Of a DNA stretch of 64,000 nucleotides, positions 23,937-32,620 are shown in pieces (position 1 is the first letter of the stretch; each line of letters opens with the position of its first letter). The translations under genes and the position numbers were made by a program. The DNA comes from Brevundimonas pondensis (GTDB lineage: Bacteria > Pseudomonadota > Alphaproteobacteria > Caulobacterales > Caulobacteraceae): positions 310,001 through 374,000 of the forward strand of contig NZ_CP062006.1 in assembly GCF_017487345.1 (NCBI RefSeq). The letters are read 5' to 3'. Below the pieces are notes generated by a model. That model saw only the letters and a list, made by a program, of their open reading frames with translations. It searched no databases and was not told the DNA's origin.

Positions 23937-24894
23937 CCGCGCGTCCCAGCCCCAACCCGCCCCTCCGGCCGTCGCCGCGCCTCCGCGCGCTCTTCCTCTG
24001 AAGCCGCCGACACAGCCTCGTGGTCTTGTCGGTCGGGTGAAGGCTAAGGATCGGCCCGTCGCTCTTCCCGTGCCCGCGCGCAAGGATGTGCACGCCTTCA
24101 CTGGACCCGAGGTCTTCGACCGCTGGTCCGAGGACGCGGCCGGCGTTCGCGCCCTGGAGCGCGGCGACAACGTCATCACCATGTTCGACGTGATCGGAGA
24201 GGATTACTGGACCGGCGGCGGCGTGACGGCGAAGAAGGTGGCCAGCCAACTCCGCGCCATCACCGGCCCCGTCGAGGTCCAGATCAACTCGCCCGGCGGC
24301 GACATGTTCGAAGGCTTCGCGATCTACAACGTCCTGCGGGAGCACCCGCATGAAGTGACGGTGAAGGTCATGGGCATGGCGGCCTCGGCTGCCTCGATCA
24401 TCACCATGGCCGGCGACCGCATCGAGATCGGCGCCTCCAGCTTCATCATGATTCACAACTGCTGGGTGCTGGCCTTCGGCAATCGCAACGACCTGCGTGA
24501 GCTGGCCGATTGGCTGGCGCCGTTCGATCAGGCCATGTGCGACGTCTATGTCGCCCACACCGGCCAGGACGCCAAGACCGTCGCCAAGATGCTGGATGAC
24601 GAGACCTGGCTTTCCGGATCGCAGGCCATCGACAAGGGCTTCGCCGACGCTCTGCTGGCCTCGGACAAGATCACCGTCGACGAGAACGCCAAGTCTGAGG
24701 ATCGGCGCGTCAACGAACTTCGCGGGATGGAACGCAGCCTGATCTCTGCCGGGATGAGCAGAGACGCGGCGCGCGCCCGTATCGACCGCATTCGGGGCGC
24801 GCGCGATGCAGCCCCGGACCCCGCCACGCGTGATGCGGGCGCCTCGGGCCTGTCCGCCCTTCTGGACAATCTGACAGCCACCATTCGCGCATAG
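23929..24894 (+). CDS. Prohead maturation protease, ClpP-like (S14)
   Basis: In this 321-residue protein a Pro-rich N-terminal extension (residues 1-50) precedes a ClpP fold. It has the oxyanion loop NSPGGD (120-125), the catalytic Ser153 in GMAASAAS, His176 in FIMIHN, and an acidic residue further on. This protease removes the capsid scaffold (delta) domain during maturation. It overlaps the portal gene and is followed 20 bp later by the capsid gene with a good ribosome-binding site. Confidence 0.93.
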   Translation: MTDRASQPQPAPPAVAAPPRALPLKPPTQPRGLVGRVKAKDRPVALPVPARKDVHAFTGPEVFDRWSEDAAGVRALERGDNVITMFDVIGEDYWTGGGVTAKKVASQLRAITGPVEVQINSPGGDMFEGFAIYNVLREHPHEVTVKVMGMAASAASIITMAGDRIEIGASSFIMIHNCWVLAFGNRNDLRELADWLAPFDQAMCDVYVAHTGQDAKTVAKMLDDETWLSGSQAIDKGFADALLASDKITVDENAKSEDRRVNELRGMERSLISAGMSRDAARARIDRIRGARDAAPDPATRDAGASGLSALLDNLTATIRA

Positions 24895-24914
24895 AGCGCT
24901 AGGAGACCACCACC

Positions 24915-26165
24915 ATGAAGACTCATCTGATGGGCGCGGCACCGCGCGCCCTGTGCGGCGCCGTGCGCGCTGAAGGCCCCATCTCGAGCTCCGACGTGAA
25001 AGCGGCCATCGAGAAGGTCAATGCCGCGTTCGAGGAGTTCAAGAAGACGAACGACGACAACTCGAAGAAGGCCGACACGGTCCTGTCCGAGAAGCTCGAC
25101 AAGATCAACGCGGCCATCGACGAGGGCCAGAAGGTCATCGACGATCACGCCAAGCAGATCGCTGCGCTGAAGCTGAACGGCGCCGGAGACGACAACGTCA
25201 TCGGCGAGATCAAGCGCGACCCCGAGTATGTCGGCGCCTTCCGCGCCCACATGCGCAAGGGCGAGGTGCAGGCCGCTCTGAACAAGGGCGCTGACGCCGA
25301 GGGCGGCTTCCTCGCTCCGGTCGAGTGGGACCGCACGATCACCGGTAAGCTGAAGGAGTCGTCGCCCGTGCGTGAGAACGCCACGGTCATGACCATCAGC
25401 ACCGCCGGCTTCCGCAAGGTCTTCACCGACCGTGCAGTCGGTTCGGGCTGGGTCGGCGAAACGGCGGCGCGCCCGGCGACGGGCACCCCGGGCTTCAACG
25501 CCCTGGATTTCATCCCGGGCGAACTCTACGCCAACCCGCAGGCCACTCAGCAGATGCTGGACGACTCGGCTGTGGATCTGGAGGCCTGGCTGGCCTCGGA
25601 AGTCGAGGACGAGTTCAGCCGCCAGGAGAATATCGCCTTCCTTTCGGGCGATGGCGCCAACAAGCCTTTCGGCCTGCTGACGTATGTGACCGGCGCCGCC
25701 AACGCGGCGAAGCACCCCTTCGGCGCGATCAAGCTGAAGAACTCCGGCACGGCGGCGGCGATGGACAAGTCCGACGCCCTGATCGACCTGATCTACGATC
25801 TGCCGGCGAAGTTCCGCGCGAACGCCAAGTTCTACATGAACCGTCTGACGCAGGGCACCGCCCGCAAGCTGAAGGACGGCGACGGCAACTACCTGTGGCA
25901 GCCGTCCTACCAACTGGGCCAGCCGGTCACGCTGGCTGGGCATGAGCTGGTCGAGCTGCCGGATATGCCCGACATCGCCGCCAATGCCATCTCGGCGCTG
26001 TTCGGCGACATGAAGGCGACCTACCTGGTCGTCGACCGTCTGGGCATCCGGGTGATCCGGGACAACCTGACCAACAAGCCCTACGTCGGCTTCTACACGG
26101 TCAAGCGCGTCGGCGGCGGGGTCCAGAACCCCGAGGCCATGCGCGGCTTCAAGATCGCTGTCTAA
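24915..26165 (+). CDS. Major capsid protein, HK97 fold
   Basis: In this 416-residue protein the first about 115 residues are a Lys/Glu/Asp-rich coiled coil (AAIEKVNAAFEEFKK), the internal scaffold domain normally removed by the adjacent protease. The remainder is an HK97-fold shell protein (VREN, AGFRKVFTDRAVGSGWVGET, YANPQATQQMLDDSAVDLEA, VKRVGGGVQNPEAMRGFKI). Codon use is strongly biased to highly expressed forms. A hairpin with a T-run follows the stop. Confidence 0.95.
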   Translation: MKTHLMGAAPRALCGAVRAEGPISSSDVKAAIEKVNAAFEEFKKTNDDNSKKADTVLSEKLDKINAAIDEGQKVIDDHAKQIAALKLNGAGDDNVIGEIKRDPEYVGAFRAHMRKGEVQAALNKGADAEGGFLAPVEWDRTITGKLKESSPVRENATVMTISTAGFRKVFTDRAVGSGWVGETAARPATGTPGFNALDFIPGELYANPQATQQMLDDSAVDLEAWLASEVEDEFSRQENIAFLSGDGANKPFGLLTYVTGAANAAKHPFGAIKLKNSGTAAAMDKSDALIDLIYDLPAKFRANAKFYMNRLTQGTARKLKDGDGNYLWQPSYQLGQPVTLAGHELVELPDMPDIAANAISALFGDMKATYLVVDRLGIRVIRDNLTNKPYVGFYTVKRVGGGVQNPEAMRGFKIAV

Positions 26166-26173
26166 GGACTGAC

Positions 26174-26200
26174 GGGGCCGGTTCATTCCGGCCCCGATTT
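26174..26200 (+). terminator. Hairpin terminator/attenuator after the capsid gene
   Basis: Perfect 8-bp stem GGGGCCGG/CCGGCCCC (26174-26181 with 26188-26195), 6-nt loop, then GATTTT. Partial termination here would raise capsid mRNA relative to downstream connector genes. Confidence 0.6.
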
Positions 26201-26221
26201 TCCCCGCCGAAGGATTGATCC

Positions 26222-26776
26222 ATGGCCGTTCTCGTCGTCACGCTTCCTGGCCCGCTTGTGTCCCTGGATGAAGCCAAGGCCCATCTCCGTGTCACCTCCG
26301 ACGACGAGAACGACTCGATCGAGGGTTACATCGCAGCCGCCTGCGCGTGGATTGACGGCCCCTGGGGCTGGCTGGGCCGATGCATCGGCAAGCACGTCCT
26401 CGAGGTCCGTTCGAACGTCTTCGGCGGCTTTTCGAGACTGCCGCTCGGCCCCGTCCAGGCGATTGTCAGCGTCCAGTACGTCGCCGCCGACGGCGTCGAG
26501 CGGACGCTCGACCCTGCCGAGTATGTCCTCGACGACGACGCCATGGACCGCGCCCCTGGCTTCGCCTGGCCCCTGCTCCGAGGCGACCCCAACGGCGTCC
26601 GCGTTCGATACGAGGCCGGGTTCGTCGAGGTCCCCAAGCCTGTCAAGCAAGCGGTCCTGTTGCTGGTCGGGCAGTGGTTTTCCGTCCGGGAGGCGGTGAA
26701 CGTCGGCAATATCGTTACCGAGCCGCCGTTCGCGGTCAGAGCCCTGTTGGGGCCCTATCGCATCATCCGGGTCTGA
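26222..26776 (+). CDS. Head-tail connector protein (gp6/phiE125 gp8 family)
   Basis: In this 184-residue protein SLDEAKAHLRV near the N-terminus and the pattern EGYIAAACAWIDG, YVAADGVERTLDPAEYVLDD and VKQAVLLLVGQWFSVREAVN are typical of phage head-tail connectors of the gp6-like/phiE125 gp8 type. It would form the ring below the portal. Starts 56 bp after the capsid stop with AAGGA upstream. Confidence 0.85.
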   Translation: MAVLVVTLPGPLVSLDEAKAHLRVTSDDENDSIEGYIAAACAWIDGPWGWLGRCIGKHVLEVRSNVFGGFSRLPLGPVQAIVSVQYVAADGVERTLDPAEYVLDDDAMDRAPGFAWPLLRGDPNGVRVRYEAGFVEVPKPVKQAVLLLVGQWFSVREAVNVGNIVTEPPFAVRALLGPYRIIRV

Positions 26777-26786
26777 AGAGGTCGAT

Positions 26787-26951
26787 ATGCGCACCGTGAT
26801 CTTCGCCAAACGCTATATCCATCCGCTGCCGGACGGTCATGCCGAGTATCCGGCTGGCGCCCGGCTGGCGGTCAGCGCGGAGGTCGAAGCGGCTGCTCGA
26901 AACGCCGGCGCTCTGAAACCCGAGAAGCGCGATGCAAGCCGGAAGGCTTGA
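26787..26951 (+). CDS. Small connector-region protein, 54 aa
   Basis: An ATG at 26787 preceded by GAGG gives a 54-residue product (MRTVIFAKRYIHPLPDGHAE) that ends within the next gene (20-bp overlap). The N-terminal beta strand and an Ala/Glu helix suggest a small folded protein. Its place between connector and head-closure genes suggests a virion-assembly accessory. No family recognised. Confidence 0.6.
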   Translation: MRTVIFAKRYIHPLPDGHAEYPAGARLAVSAEVEAAARNAGALKPEKRDASRKA

Positions 26952-27261
26952 TCGGCGCATCGTCCTGCAAAGGGCGACGATCACGCGCGACGAGTTCAAC
27001 GCCGAGGTCGAAACCTGGGCGGATCTGGCGACGGTCTGGGCCAGCTATCGGCCGGTGTCGGACGGCGAGCGTTTCCGCGCTGGTGAGCGGGCGGCTGAAA
27101 TCAGCGCTCGGTTCCAGATCCGATACTCTTCGATAGTCAAGGACGTGACGCCGAAAGATCGGCTGGTCTTCGACGGCCGGGCCTACGCCATCACCCACGT
27201 CAAGGAGATCGGTCGGCGCGAGGGGATTGAACTGACAGCCGTGGGGCGAGGAGATGGCTAG
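26932..27261 (+). CDS. Head closure / head-tail adaptor protein
   Basis: This 109-residue protein opens with MQAGRLDRRIVLQRATITRD, the signature of the phage head-tail adaptor family (SPP1 gp16-like, Pfam head-tail joining). A compact beta-barrel sequence follows (VWASYRPVSDGERF, then LVFDGRAYAITHVKEIGRRE). It seals the connector before tail attachment. Confidence 0.88.
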   Translation: MQAGRLDRRIVLQRATITRDEFNAEVETWADLATVWASYRPVSDGERFRAGERAAEISARFQIRYSSIVKDVTPKDRLVFDGRAYAITHVKEIGRREGIELTAVGRGDG

Positions 27262-27697
27262 AGGCGGTGCCTTCAGAATCGCCGGGCTTCGCGAGGTCAA
27301 CGCCGCCCTGGGCCAGCTTCCGAAAGCGACGGGCCGAAACGTGTTGCGCCGCGTTGCGATTGCGCGACTTGAGCCGATTGCCGAGGCCATGCGCCAGAAC
27401 GCTCCGGTGCATCTGTCGGACCTGAAGGACAGCGTTGCGGTTACGACGAAGCGGCCGAAGCGACATCGGAAGGTGTCTGAGGTTGAGGCCTTTGCCGGCC
27501 CTGGCCGTCATCCGCAGGCGCACCTTCAGGAGTTCGGCACGTCACAGCACGGGCCGCAACCCTTTGCCCGCCCGGCCTGGGACGAGGGGAAGGGCGACCT
27601 CCTGCCCGGTGTCGGAGAAGACCTCTGGGCCGAGATCGATAAGGCGGCTGCCCGTCTCGCGCGGAAGACTGCTCGGCTGGCCGCGAAGGGGCGCTGA
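27254..27697 (+). CDS. HK97 gp10-family tail-neck protein
   Basis: This 147-residue protein has the family pattern GLREVNAALGQLPKATGRNV, then APVHLSDLKDSV and the late motif LQEFGTSQHGPQPFARPAWD that marks HK97 gp10-like proteins. It is involved in head-tail joining. It overlaps the preceding gene by 8 bp and abuts the next. Confidence 0.88.
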   Translation: MARGGAFRIAGLREVNAALGQLPKATGRNVLRRVAIARLEPIAEAMRQNAPVHLSDLKDSVAVTTKRPKRHRKVSEVEAFAGPGRHPQAHLQEFGTSQHGPQPFARPAWDEGKGDLLPGVGEDLWAEIDKAAARLARKTARLAAKGR

Positions 27698-28090
27698 ATG
27701 GAAGCCGCATTAATCGCTCGCCTGCTGGCGTCAGCGGATGTGACCGCGCGCGTTGGCCAACGCGTCACTTGGGGGCGTCGCGCCCAGGGCGGCGCGCTAC
27801 CGGCCATCGTTCTGCATCTGGTCGATGCACCCCGCGACTATCACCTGAAGGGTCCGTCCGGCCTGATCGCCGCCCGCGTCCAGGTGGATTGCTGGGGTGA
27901 CAGCTTTGCGTCCGCCAAGCACGCCGCCCGCGCGGTTGAGGCCGAGTTGTCCGGGGAGCGCTGGACGACAAACCCGGTTCGCATCGACGCCGTCCTGATC
28001 GCGGACGAGCGCGACGACACCTTCGATGAGGGCGGCGACGCCCTCTACCGAACCTCCCTGGACCTGATGGTCCATCACGCCATCGCATAG
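27698..28090 (+). CDS. Tail completion protein, DUF3168
   Basis: This 130-residue protein has ASADVTARVGQRVTWGRRAQ, LPAIVLHLVD and ARVQVDCWGDSFASAKHAAR, characteristic of DUF3168 tail-terminator-like proteins (lambda gpU position). It caps the tail tube on the head side. A dispersed 14-bp motif copy lies at 27968-27981. Confidence 0.85.
   Translation: MEAALIARLLASADVTARVGQRVTWGRRAQGGALPAIVLHLVDAPRDYHLKGPSGLIAARVQVDCWGDSFASAKHAARAVEAELSGERWTTNPVRIDAVLIADERDDTFDEGGDALYRTSLDLMVHHAIA
27968..27981 (+). repeat. Dispersed motif, copy 6 (14 bp)
   Basis: ACAAACCCGGTTCG in the DUF3168 gene, read as TNPVR. Confidence 0.55.
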
Positions 28091-28100
28091 GAGATCCGCA

Positions 28101-28532
28101 ATGGCCGCTTCAGAAGCCACCATCGGTCTGGGCACCAAGTTCAGCTATCAGACCGACGACGGCCCGCCCGCCGTTTACACCGAGATCGGCGAGGCTGTTT
28201 CCATCCAGCCGCCGCAGCCGGTTCGCGAGACGGTCGATGTGACACACCTCGCCAGCCCCAACGGCACGCGCGAGTTTCGCGGCACGCTGCGCGATCCCGG
28301 CGAGGCCGAGGTCACCTTCAACTTCACCGACGCGGCCTACGCCATCGCCTCGACGCTGTTCATGGCGGACGGCGTGACCATCTTCCGCGTCGAGTATCCT
28401 GACGGCGGCACAGAGGACTTCGAAGGCATCGTGACCGGCAAGCCGTCCGAAGCCATCGAGGTCGATAGCGTTCGTCGCTTCAGCCTGCCCATCAAGGTCA
28501 CCGGCCTGCCCACCTACACCCCGGCGGCCTAA
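28101..28532 (+). CDS. Major tail tube protein
   Basis: A 143-residue beta-rich protein (GLGTKFSYQTDDG, IGEAVSIQPPQPVRETVDVT, LRDPGEAEVTFNF, FRVEYPDGGTEDFEGIVTGK) with the family pattern of siphovirus tail-tube subunits and the usual position before the tail chaperone genes. It polymerises around the tape measure. Confidence 0.88.
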   Translation: MAASEATIGLGTKFSYQTDDGPPAVYTEIGEAVSIQPPQPVRETVDVTHLASPNGTREFRGTLRDPGEAEVTFNFTDAAYAIASTLFMADGVTIFRVEYPDGGTEDFEGIVTGKPSEAIEVDSVRRFSLPIKVTGLPTYTPAA

Positions 28533-28535
28533 CCG

Positions 28536-28865
28536 ATGGCGAACCAGATCAAGGGTGAAGTCGCCCTGACCGCTGACGGCAAGGATTACACCCTGCTGCT
28601 GGACTTCAACGCGCTGTGCGAGTTGGAGGCCTTCGTGCCCGGCCTGATGGACGGCACGGCGGAAATCAAGTCGCCGACTGCGGTCCGTGCGGTCTTCCAC
28701 GCCGCCCTGTCCGAGTATCACTCCGACCTGGACGTGAAGGCCGCCGGCCGGATCATCCACGCCGTGGGGATTGAGCGGGCCGGCGAGCTGATCGGCGAGG
28801 CCATGGCCGCGTCTTTTGGCAAGTCGGAGGGTAAGGAACCCGCGCGCCCTCAGAAGGCTCGGTAG
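28536..28865 (+). CDS. Tail assembly chaperone, upstream frame (GTA-gp11-like)
   Basis: This 109-residue protein has GEVALTADGKDYTLLLDFNA and LCELEAF near the start and KSPTAVRAVFHAALSEYH, matching the gene-transfer-agent/TAC family of tail chaperones. Equivalent to lambda gpG. The basic tail (EGKEPARPQKAR) lies in the region where a -1 ribosomal shift is expected, leading into 28835-29176. Confidence 0.85.
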   Translation: MANQIKGEVALTADGKDYTLLLDFNALCELEAFVPGLMDGTAEIKSPTAVRAVFHAALSEYHSDLDVKAAGRIIHAVGIERAGELIGEAMAASFGKSEGKEPARPQKAR

Positions 28866-29176
28866 AAGCCTGGAGCTGGGAGCGCGCTCTCGCGCTATGG
28901 ATCGAGGCGGGGTTCAACGCCGACGCCTTCTGGCGTCAGACGCCCCGCCTCTACCGCCTCTGTCTTCAGGCCAAGGGCGAAGCCGCCGAGACCGACAGAA
29001 AGAACCGGGCCTGGCTGGCCCACACGACCGCCAGCCTCATGGCCTTCGCTTTCCACGCTCCCAAGCACATGCCGAAGCTGGAGAGCCTGACGGGCGAACG
29101 AGCCGCTCCGCGCGTCCAGTCGCCCGAAGAAATGCGGGCCATGTTTGCGGCGATCAGGTCAGAGCTTACTGCCTAG
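28835..29176 (+). CDS. Tail assembly chaperone extension, made by -1 frameshift
   Basis: In the -1 frame relative to the upstream chaperone, the sequence is open after a TAA at 28832-28834 and encodes AWSWERALALWIEAGFNADA, FWRQTPRLYRLCLQAKGEA and more, like alphaproteobacterial phage chaperone second domains. No ATG, GTG or TTG occurs until 29039, deep in the domain. Expression is therefore best explained by a -1 slip between 28835 and 28863, for example at C-CCT (28847-28850). The fusion would be the gpGT equivalent that binds the tape measure. Confidence 0.75.
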   Translation, partial: GTRAPSEGSVEAWSWERALALWIEAGFNADAFWRQTPRLYRLCLQAKGEAAETDRKNRAWLAHTTASLMAFAFHAPKHMPKLESLTGERAAPRVQSPEEMRAMFAAIRSELTA

Positions 29177-29550
29177 TCGCGGGAAGGTGCGATGCGGGCG
29201 GTGTAGTCGGGTCCGGTCATTCGCCGGCCATCCACCCCGCAAAAGCCGTTCAACATCAGGTCGTCTACGTCATCAGAGCCTTCGACATACAAACTCGGAT
29301 CGTTTGCGAGCTCGGTGTAGGCGAACCTTTTCCAGCCACCGTAGGCTCCCATGCGGTTCTTCCCGTTGACGAAGCCGCAGATGACCATGGCGTTGCCGCG
29401 AACATCGCGAAAGCGCGCGCTCGGATAGTCGAACATCTGCCTGTCTAGAGCGTCCTTGGCGGCGCCGAGCAGGGCGGCAGACGGCGGGCCTACCGGTGTG
29501 GCGGCCTGAAGTCCGCCGGCGGCCAAAGCCGCGATCAAGATCATTTTCAT
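29173..29550 (-). CDS. Reverse-oriented secreted cargo (moron) protein
   Basis: This 125-residue protein is encoded on the strand opposite to the late genes, filling the gap between the chaperone and tape-measure genes. It has a signal peptide (KMILIAALAAGGLQAA) and a C-terminal globular domain with RFRDVRGNAMVICGFVNGKN and GAYGGWKRFAY, a pattern seen in small secreted alphaproteobacterial proteins, one Cys in this strand and a second in GFCGVDG. The start at 29550 was chosen because it begins the signal peptide. Probably expressed from the lysogen. Confidence 0.7.
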   Translation of the reverse strand: MKMILIAALAAGGLQAATPVGPPSAALLGAAKDALDRQMFDYPSARFRDVRGNAMVICGFVNGKNRMGAYGGWKRFAYTELANDPSLYVEGSDDVDDLMLNGFCGVDGRRMTGPDYTARIAPSRD

Positions 29551-29594
29551 CCTCGCATTGAGACTCGTGCGGCCGCGCCGCGCAAGGAGGTCGA

Positions 29595-32030
29595 ATGGCC
29601 ACAGCAACAGTCGGCGCCCTGCGCGTCGTCCTTGGCCTCGACAGCGGCGCGTTCACGGACGGTCTGTCCGCCGCCCAGAAGCACCTCAAGGACGCCGGCG
29701 CAAAGATGCAGCGCGTGGGGGCCGGACTGGCCACGGTCGGCGCTGGAATGTCGGCCGCGATCACCGCCCCATTCATCGCCCTGGGCTTCCATCTTCTGCA
29801 AGGCAGCCAGGACGCGGCGGCCGCCGCCGCTCAGGTCAACGCCGCCCTGACTAGCATGGGCGACGCCAGCGGCAAGACGTTCGATCAGCTGGCGAAAGCC
29901 GCTGAGGGCTTGCGCAATCTGTCAGGCGTCGATGACGACGAGATCATGACCAAGGTCACGGCGAACCTGCTGACCTTCGGCAAGGTGTCGGGCGACGTCT
30001 TCGACCGCGCCCAGCTTTCTATCCTGAACCTTTCGGCCCGCATGGGCTCCGACCTTCAGGGCGCGACCATGATGGTCGGCAAGGCCTTGAACGATCCCGT
30101 TCAGGGTCTCGCCGCTCTGCGCCGCGTCGGCATCCAGTTCACCGACGACCAACAGAACATGATCAAGGCGATGACCGAGGTCGGCAATGTCGCCGGCGCC
30201 CAGGCCATCATGCTTGGCGAGTTGGAGCGCCAGTTCGGCGGCGCGGCTGAGGCCGCCGGCAACGCCGACATCTGGAAGCCTATGAAGACGGCGCTCATGG
30301 ACCTGGAGGGCGCGTTCGAGCCCATCATCCGCGACGTCATCGCCCCGCTGATCGCCAAGGTGGCGGACATAGCCCGCGCCTTCGCCGGGCTGTCGCCGCA
30401 AGTGCTGACGTTCGTCGCTGTTGGCGCAGCGGTCGCGGCTGCGCTGGGCCCGATCCTGATAGGCTTCGGCGCTCTGGTCGCCTCGGTCGGCGCCATCACC
30501 GCTGCGTTCGCTGGCGGCGGCTTCCTTGCTGGTCTGCTGCCGCTGCTCGGCCCCATCGGTCTGGCTGTCGGAGCCGTCGTGCTCGCCTTCATGGCGTTCA
30601 AAGACGACATCATCCCCGTGCTGCAAGCCTTCTGGACCTCGCTCCAGGAAACGGTAGGGCCGAAGGTCCAGCCGCTGTTCGCCGCGCTGCAAGGTGCTGT
30701 GTCCGCTGTCGGAGAAGTCTTCACCGCGATCTTCGGGATGGGCGGCGGCAGTGCGTCAACCAACCTCAAGGTCTGGGGCCAGAGCATCGCGCAGGTGTTC
30801 GCGGCCGCCATCGACTTGATCACTGGCGCCGTCAACATCATCACCAACGTGTTCCGCGCCCTCGGCGCTCTCCTGCGCGGCGATTTCAGCGCCATGTGGG
30901 GCTTCCTCTGGCAGGCCGTGAAGTCCGCCGTGAGCGCCATCCTCAACGCCTTCGAGTCCCTGTTCCCCGGCGTCATCGGGTCCGTCCGCAAGATGGTCGA
31001 GGGCGTCACGACTTGGCTTCAGGGTCGTCTATTCGGCGTCCTGCGCGCGGTCATCGACCGGGTGAAGAGCGTCTCGGACGCCTTCTTCAAGCTCTACGAT
31101 GCCGTTGTCGGTCACTCCTACATCCCCGACATGGTGATCGGCATTGCCCAGTGGATGGCCAAGCTCGATGCGGGGATGGTCCAGCCGGCCCTGAGCGCGA
31201 CCAAGGCTGCAAGCGACGCCTTCAAAGGTTTGCGCGACGATGTCGCCGCGATCATGGACCGGCTGTTGAGCGACACGGAGGGCAAGGCCCTCAGGCTCGC
31301 CCGCGAGATGCAGAAGGTGAAAGAGGCAGTGGCCTCCGGGGTTATTTCTTCTGAGATCGGCCGCCAGATGGAAGGCGGGCTGTTGGCAGAGGGCATGACG
31401 CTTCCCGCGGCACAGACCCTCGGTTCGGTTTCCGACCTCCCTGGCGTCCAAGCGGTCAACGACGCCATCGCCTCAATGAACCAAGCGATCCACGACAGCC
31501 GTGAGAAGTTCGCCGACGCCTTCGAATACGGCATCGACGCGGCCTTGCGTGGCGACTGGCAGGGTGTGCTGCGCTCGATCTTCGGGGACATCCTGAGCAA
31601 CAGCTTCCGCAGCGCCGGCCGATCGATCTTCGACAGCATGAGGGGATCAGGCGGCGAAGGCGGGTCGGCATGGGGCAAGGTCGCGTCCACAATCGGAAGC
31701 TTCTTCGGCAAGCTGCCTGGCTTCAAGACCGGCGGCTCGTTCCGGGTTGGCGGCGGCGGCGGCGTGGACAGCTCGCTCGTCGCGTTCAAAGCGACGCCCG
31801 GCGAGATGGTGGACATCCGCCGACCGGGCCAGAACCTGATGGGAGGCAGCGCTCCCTACTTCGACCTGCGCGGCGCGGTTCTGACCCAAGACCTTCTGAA
31901 CCAGATGAACGCCATCGGCGCGCAGGCTGAGGGCAACGCCAAGACCTGGGCCACGAAGAACGTCCCGGCCGTCACCCAGTCCAAGTCGGTGAAGCAGCAG
32001 CAGCACCAGATCGGCCGAAGGAAGCGCTGA
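29595..32030 (+). CDS. Tail tape-measure protein
   Basis: The N-terminal 60 residues (VLGLDSGAFTDGLSAAQKHL) are typical of tape measures. Long helical stretches, an Ala/Gly-rich hydrophobic region at about 260-340 with membrane-like segments, and a C-terminal Gly-rich segment follow. At 811 residues and roughly 1.5 angstrom per residue the tail would be around 120 nm, a siphovirus. It stops at 32030, overlapping the next start. Confidence 0.92.
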   Translation: MATATVGALRVVLGLDSGAFTDGLSAAQKHLKDAGAKMQRVGAGLATVGAGMSAAITAPFIALGFHLLQGSQDAAAAAAQVNAALTSMGDASGKTFDQLAKAAEGLRNLSGVDDDEIMTKVTANLLTFGKVSGDVFDRAQLSILNLSARMGSDLQGATMMVGKALNDPVQGLAALRRVGIQFTDDQQNMIKAMTEVGNVAGAQAIMLGELERQFGGAAEAAGNADIWKPMKTALMDLEGAFEPIIRDVIAPLIAKVADIARAFAGLSPQVLTFVAVGAAVAAALGPILIGFGALVASVGAITAAFAGGGFLAGLLPLLGPIGLAVGAVVLAFMAFKDDIIPVLQAFWTSLQETVGPKVQPLFAALQGAVSAVGEVFTAIFGMGGGSASTNLKVWGQSIAQVFAAAIDLITGAVNIITNVFRALGALLRGDFSAMWGFLWQAVKSAVSAILNAFESLFPGVIGSVRKMVEGVTTWLQGRLFGVLRAVIDRVKSVSDAFFKLYDAVVGHSYIPDMVIGIAQWMAKLDAGMVQPALSATKAASDAFKGLRDDVAAIMDRLLSDTEGKALRLAREMQKVKEAVASGVISSEIGRQMEGGLLAEGMTLPAAQTLGSVSDLPGVQAVNDAIASMNQAIHDSREKFADAFEYGIDAALRGDWQGVLRSIFGDILSNSFRSAGRSIFDSMRGSGGEGGSAWGKVASTIGSFFGKLPGFKTGGSFRVGGGGGVDSSLVAFKATPGEMVDIRRPGQNLMGGSAPYFDLRGAVLTQDLLNQMNAIGAQAEGNAKTWATKNVPAVTQSKSVKQQQHQIGRRKR

Positions 32031-32620
32031 TGCCTCTGATCCTGCCTACGTGGCCCGGGCCGTCGAGCATGACGCCCCGGCCAATTTTCACGCGCAATGA
32101 AACGCGCCCCGCCAGTGGCGCCGGTCCTGTCGGACGGAACCTTCGCCCCGGCACGCGATGGGCGTGGGACATCGAACTGCCGGCCATGAGCTACGTCGAG
32201 AGCTTGGCGTGGGATGACCTTCTGTCCGAGGACGACACGGTCGTCATGGAAATCCTTCAGCCGGGCCTGGTGATCGGAGCGCCGGGCGCTCCCCTGATCA
32301 ATGGCGCCAACCAGTCGGGCCGCACCCTGAACCTGAAGGGCCTGACGCCGGGCTATGTGTTCCGCAAGGGGCAGTGGCTGTCTCTGATCCAGAACGGGCA
32401 GCGGTTCGCTTACAAGTCGAGCGCCGCCGCCACCGCCGATGGTTCGGGCAACATGGCCTTGCCGCTGCGCACGATGCTGCGCGTCCCCACGCTGAACAAC
32501 GCTGTGGTCGAGATCGCTCAGCCGATGGTCGAGGGCTGGCCCACCATCGACACCGACAGCCTGACAGTCGGCGTGGATGGCCTGGTCACGCCGCGCTTCA
32601 CCGTCGAGGAGCGCGAGTAA
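32030..32620 (+). CDS. Tail tip protein, 196 aa, unknown family
   Basis: A beta-rich protein located between the tape measure and a DUF2163-like gene, where distal-tail proteins occur. Segments WDIELPAMSYVESLAWDDLL and LNLKGLTPGYVFRKGQWLSL suggest a DUF1983/distal-tail-like barrel, but no family is certain. Coupled to both neighbours by overlaps (TGATG, TAATG). Confidence 0.75.
   Translation: MPLILPTWPGPSSMTPRPIFTRNETRPASGAGPVGRNLRPGTRWAWDIELPAMSYVESLAWDDLLSEDDTVVMEILQPGLVIGAPGAPLINGANQSGRTLNLKGLTPGYVFRKGQWLSLIQNGQRFAYKSSAAATADGSGNMALPLRTMLRVPTLNNAVVEIAQPMVEGWPTIDTDSLTVGVDGLVTPRFTVEERE

Noticed and set aside
28816-29448. 210-codon plus-strand frame across the chaperone/moron region
   Set aside because: It is out of frame with the recognisable chaperone domain and antisense to the signal-peptide protein.
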